Shown here one piece after another: positions 47,116-64,000 of a stretch of 64,000 nucleotides of DNA (positions are counted from its first letter, which is position 1; every line of letters starts with the position of its first letter). The translations under genes were made by a program, and so were the position numbers. Source of the DNA: Plumapathes pennacea (lineage: Eukaryota > Cnidaria > Anthozoa > Antipatharia > Myriopathidae); NCBI GenBank assembly GCA_964036295.1, contig OZ038463.1, positions 36,149,678 through 36,213,677 on the forward strand. Direction: 5' to 3'. Under the pieces are notes generated by a model that saw only the letters and a list, made by a program, of their open reading frames with translations, searched no databases and was not told the origin of the DNA.

Positions 47116-47879
47116 CTTTTGCCTTTTATTTTCAGAGGGACTGTGATGATGGAAGCATAAAGAACTAATTCATTCAGCCCCAGATTTTGCTAGTGGGAGG
47201 TCCATTTGATATAGATTAATTACAAATTGTTGCAAGTGTGCCGTGCACCACTCCTTAACAGAAAATGCTAGACGCTGTTCCTGGGCTGCTCGCCTCCTAC
47301 TTGTACATGTTAATACATACCTAGCACAAATTGCAAAGCATTATTGACGTTATTCGAGCAGATTTTGCTTGAAAGGTGGGGGTTAGTCTGTCTGTCTGTT
47401 TGTCTGTCTTTCTATCTGTCTGTTTGTCTATCTGTGATTGAGTAATCATCAAAGCTTTTCCAAGCGCAACAGAAGAGGACATAGCCGATCACATCAAGCC
47501 GACGGGGGCTAGGGGGCTAGACTTCATTGAGATTTCTTGTGATGCAGATTTTAATGCTTTTGGATGTAATGTTAGGGGTTTCCTACTCTCCGTCCCTCTC
47601 GAACACAGTTTACGGTCGTTCGTGCATGTGCGTTATCATAATAAACATAAAATCAGTCAGAACACTTTGCCTTTTGCAAATTTTATTGCTTTAAACCTAT
47701 TGATATCACCAAGGGAAGAAAACAATATTTTGACTACTTCTTGCAAATAGTAGGTTGACCAACCGACATATATATACGTGACTAGGGGGTGTTGGGGTAA
47801 TATCGTCAAGCTAGGCGTGACCTTTTTATACGCAAAATTCTTCAAGAATTTGCTCCAAGGACAGCAAGAGCGATCACAC

Positions 47880-48016
47880 CTTCGAGTTCTTCATGAGCAT
47901 ATTTATTAAGCATTTAGCTGTATTGAAGTTATTAGGTTCAAGATTTCTGAGGGCTTGACGTTTAAGTAGCGTCACCCTGCGTGATTCGTGTGAACCATTA
48001 GTTGCCGCAACAATAT
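47880..48016 (-). CDS. Candidate internal exon of an unidentified gene
   Basis: Acceptor TATTTTTTGCCAG and donor AAG/GTGTGA enclose 137 nt open in one frame (DIVAATNGSHESRRVTLLKR, then NLEPNNFNTAKCLINMLMKN). Composition looks protein-like and helical. The pattern recalls a BEN-type or other small DNA-binding helical domain only loosely, so no family is claimed. No partner exon is firmly placed. Confidence 0.35.
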
Positions 48017-48379
48017 CTGGCAAAAAATAGAAAGAAAGAAACAATTCGCGTAAACTTTCATTTAGTATTTGGACAAAGTAACAGAACAAGTTTCATTGTT
48101 TTATCAAACCCACAATTGTGCTGATTGCGGTCTGCTCCTCGTTTATGAGATGTATCTTCGCTTTTAAGCCCGTATTAAGTCTCCCTACACAAAACCAAGA
48201 AGCCTGACATTTCATTGTTTATCAACTAAAATTAAAATCAGTTTACCACGAACAGGAACACCTTTAATGAACGGAAAGAAAAAAGTCCTTACAGTACAAA
48301 ATAAATATTACCTCGTATATATAATTAAAGCAATATAATGTAAACTGCCACTTGATAATAATGCCAAGGAAAGGCACCC

Positions 48380-48487
48380 TCAAGAATCTACGTTGTCCAG
48401 CGATATGTCGGTGATCGTATTGTATCTGGGCACCAGAACTTTAATTCTAGTTTCTCTTGGCAAATTTTTCAGTGCAGCTTCATGCAT
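48380..48487 (-). CDS. Candidate short coding piece
   Basis: A 35-codon frame from an ATG, MHEAALKNLPRETRIKVLVP, then YNTITDISLDN, to TGA. Amino acid use is protein-like, and it lies on the same strand upstream of the candidate exon at 48016-47880. Could be part of one gene or chance. Confidence 0.2.
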   Translation of the reverse strand: MHEAALKNLPRETRIKVLVPRYNTITDISLDNVDS

Positions 48488-48928
48488 TGCTTAGAGGACT
48501 CTGAAATTCTGTCATAAAATAGCAACAACATACAAACATCCACACAGTCATGTACATATTAACACACATGTTTTAAAATAACTGTGAGGGTGAACTGTTA
48601 GAAAACTGGTGAATAAGGTGAACATGTATCGTGCGGTATTGTAATCACAAGCCTGCAAACTTTTCAACATCCGTTGAACGCTGGTTGAACAGGTCTAAAA
48701 AGCATTCAGCAGCTATATTGCACTCAAGAATTGAATATTGCTGAAATGAATACTTACAAATTTGGACTTGCTCTCTCTTATGACTAGGTTAATATTTTTT
48801 CAATTTGATTAAGTTTGATTGATCTTCCAGAACTTCGAATGGCTAATTCCAATCGGATGTACGATCTTGCTACATCCTCGTTCCCAGACCCTTGGGGTAG
48901 GGAAAAGAGACTGAAGATGTTGAGGCTT

Positions 48929-48929
<1 letters not shown>

Positions 48930-48994
<65 letters not shown>

Positions 48995-48998
48995 TAAT
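48930..48998. repeat. (TAA)n microsatellite
   Basis: About 22 TAA units with a single interruption near the right end. No gene seen from 48490 to 49590. Confidence 0.95.
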
Positions 48999-49592
48999 AA
49001 TCAACATATGATAGAATATGAGATCACAAGAACTACATGCATGCATCAATCATATGTTATGTATTGGAACTAAGATTGAAGTTGTAATTCTTTTTCTTTC
49101 GTGTTGGTTTGACTATGTGGTGTCAAATTCATCCCAGCAGATGACATTACACCTTTCATAATCTTCACCCAAACCTTGTTTCACAGTAGTGAATCCAGCC
49201 AAGACATAAAATCATGACAATTACTGCCAGTAATTTGCACCATTTTCTTTTCTGGCGACTTCGTATTATTTCTGATTCATGCAATTGTAAAATAAAGCCG
49301 GCTTGCTTTAAATCCATCTTTCACTTCAAGATTCTAACGTACTGCACAAGTACATCCAAAATCAGAAACCTCCCTTCTTTTTATTAAATTTATTAAGATA
49401 CTGAGCAAACTTTCTGTGCTTAAAAGACAAACTTTGTTCAAGTGAGGTTTGATTTTGTTCGAGTAATTATGCTAATTTATGCTCTTACATGTACAAAAAA
49501 AGAAAAGAAAAAAAAAGCACAGAAACAACAATAATATTCCATCATGAAGTACACTTTTTAGGCTTGAGGTCGGGTAGATGCAATTGGGGGTT

Positions 49593-50396
49593 TCTTCTGC
49601 ATGTTTCTATTCGTCATACGGAATTCTTGTAACGTACGTTAGATCTCCATGGGGCATGTTTTATGTTAATCATCCTCATCAATGAAGTAAATGCCTGACT
49701 TTAATCCGTAAGTTTTGGGAGGATATCAAAATTTAACAGGTCTCCATTGCTTTCAAAAGCCGGATCGAGTTGTTGAACCGCTATCACCTAGTTCAAATTT
49801 TTCGAATTCTTGTTCTTGGTTATGTTTGTGAAATTAACCGGCATTTAGATTTTAGTTTTCCAAGCTTCTGTGTCGATCATTCATGGGGATTTCAAAAGGC
49901 TATTGTGAGAAATAACAAAAATATAGTAATACTTTGAGTCACTTTTTTTGAATTATGTACATTTCGTACCAAAACCACTTAAAATGTTACCTGGGCCCAG
50001 TTTTTCAAAGCACGATTAGGCTAATCCTGGATTAGTTCTAAACTTTCTTGTCATTTATAAGCCTGAAAACGTGAAAATTTCGTCCACAACGACTTTCTTG
50101 ATAATGTTTTAAGCTGGAACAAGCTTCTAATCCATCTTCGAACAAAACTCTGCAGTTTATTGGGAGAGAGGTCGAGAGAAAGAATTTCGTTAATCCTGGA
50201 TTAGCTTAATCGGCTTTCGAAAAACCGGGCCCAGGGCCAAAAGGCTATTATGAGAAATAACAAAAATATAGCAATACTTTGACTTACGTTCTTTGAATTA
50301 TGTACAATTCCTACCAAAACCATTGAAAACGTTACCTGGAAGCATGTTCTATTAATCAAACGGAATTTTTGTAACGTACGTTAAATTTCCATGGAC
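49593..50396. repeat. Direct repeats around a fold-back MITE upstream of the F5/8C gene
   Basis: Stretch 49893-49992 (aaaggctattgtgagaaata ... aatgttacctgg) recurs at 50237-50341. Stretch 49600-49655 (gtaacgtacgtta...ctccatgg) recurs at 50341-50396. Between the first pair sits an inverted-repeat element at 49991-50235 with ends ctgggcccagtttttcaaag and its reverse complement. A local duplication plus a MITE insertion explains this. Confidence 0.7.
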
Positions 50397-50487
50397 AATT
50401 CTTTAATTAGTCGTCCCAATGCGAATTTGAGTCATTTCACCACGGAGCAGTTGGGGTGTGGACCACAGTTTATTACTCCTCGGCGAA

Positions 50488-64000
<13,513 letters not shown>

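Overview
The window is animal nuclear DNA, most likely from a cnidarian, probably an anthozoan such as a stony coral. Intron-rich genes, a SIRT3-type sirtuin, a secreted protein with many F5/8C (discoidin) domains followed by TSP1 repeats, abundant short inverted-repeat transposons, and BEL/Pao and DIRS-like fossils all fit. The species cannot be fixed from the sequence alone.

Region 1 (about 0.2-30.4 kb) is a mosaic of segmental duplications on the minus strand, built from a family of secreted proteins. The parts are a signal-peptide exon followed by an Asp/Glu-rich and a His-rich stretch, a run of furin-like (R-spondin-like, FU) cysteine-rich repeats with one exon each, and an ILEI/FAM3-type domain on two exons followed by a 36-nt microexon and a short terminal exon. 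Gene 1 (4952 down to 1853, continuing off the left) has the signal peptide, acidic and His-rich parts and five intact FU exons. Four ILEI modules lie at 9.8-10.8, 11.5-13.7, 14.4-16.6 and 20.9-23.2 kb; the last three sit in near-identical copies of about 2.9 kb. In those three the FU exon has fused directly to the first ILEI exon, and a piece of former intron now reads as coding sequence. A tRNA-Lys gene (5918-5990) and a broken copy of it (28556-28612) mark paired duplicated blocks. One block also copied the 3' end and 3' flank of the neighbouring sirtuin gene to 6.1-7.1 kb.

Region 2 (30.4-36.9 kb) holds a seven-exon mitochondrial-type sirtuin gene on the minus strand. It is head to head with a small plus-strand gene of unknown function, 483 bp between start codons. 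A tRNA-derived SINE ends 12 nt from a splice donor of the sirtuin.

Region 3 (38-47 kb) is retroelement and satellite DNA: a decayed DIRS-like element, two different minisatellites that both have a 21-bp period, and a decayed BEL/Pao element on the minus strand. Sequence from 47 to 50 kb is mostly non-coding, with two candidate small exons on the minus strand.

Region 4 (50.5-64.0 kb and beyond) is one large plus-strand gene for a secreted protein: a signal peptide, a 15-nt microexon, eight F5/8C domains each made by the same two-exon cassette, then TSP1 repeats, the second of which is cut by the window end. The introns carry several short inverted-repeat transposons and simple repeats. This is a likely extracellular-matrix or adhesion protein.
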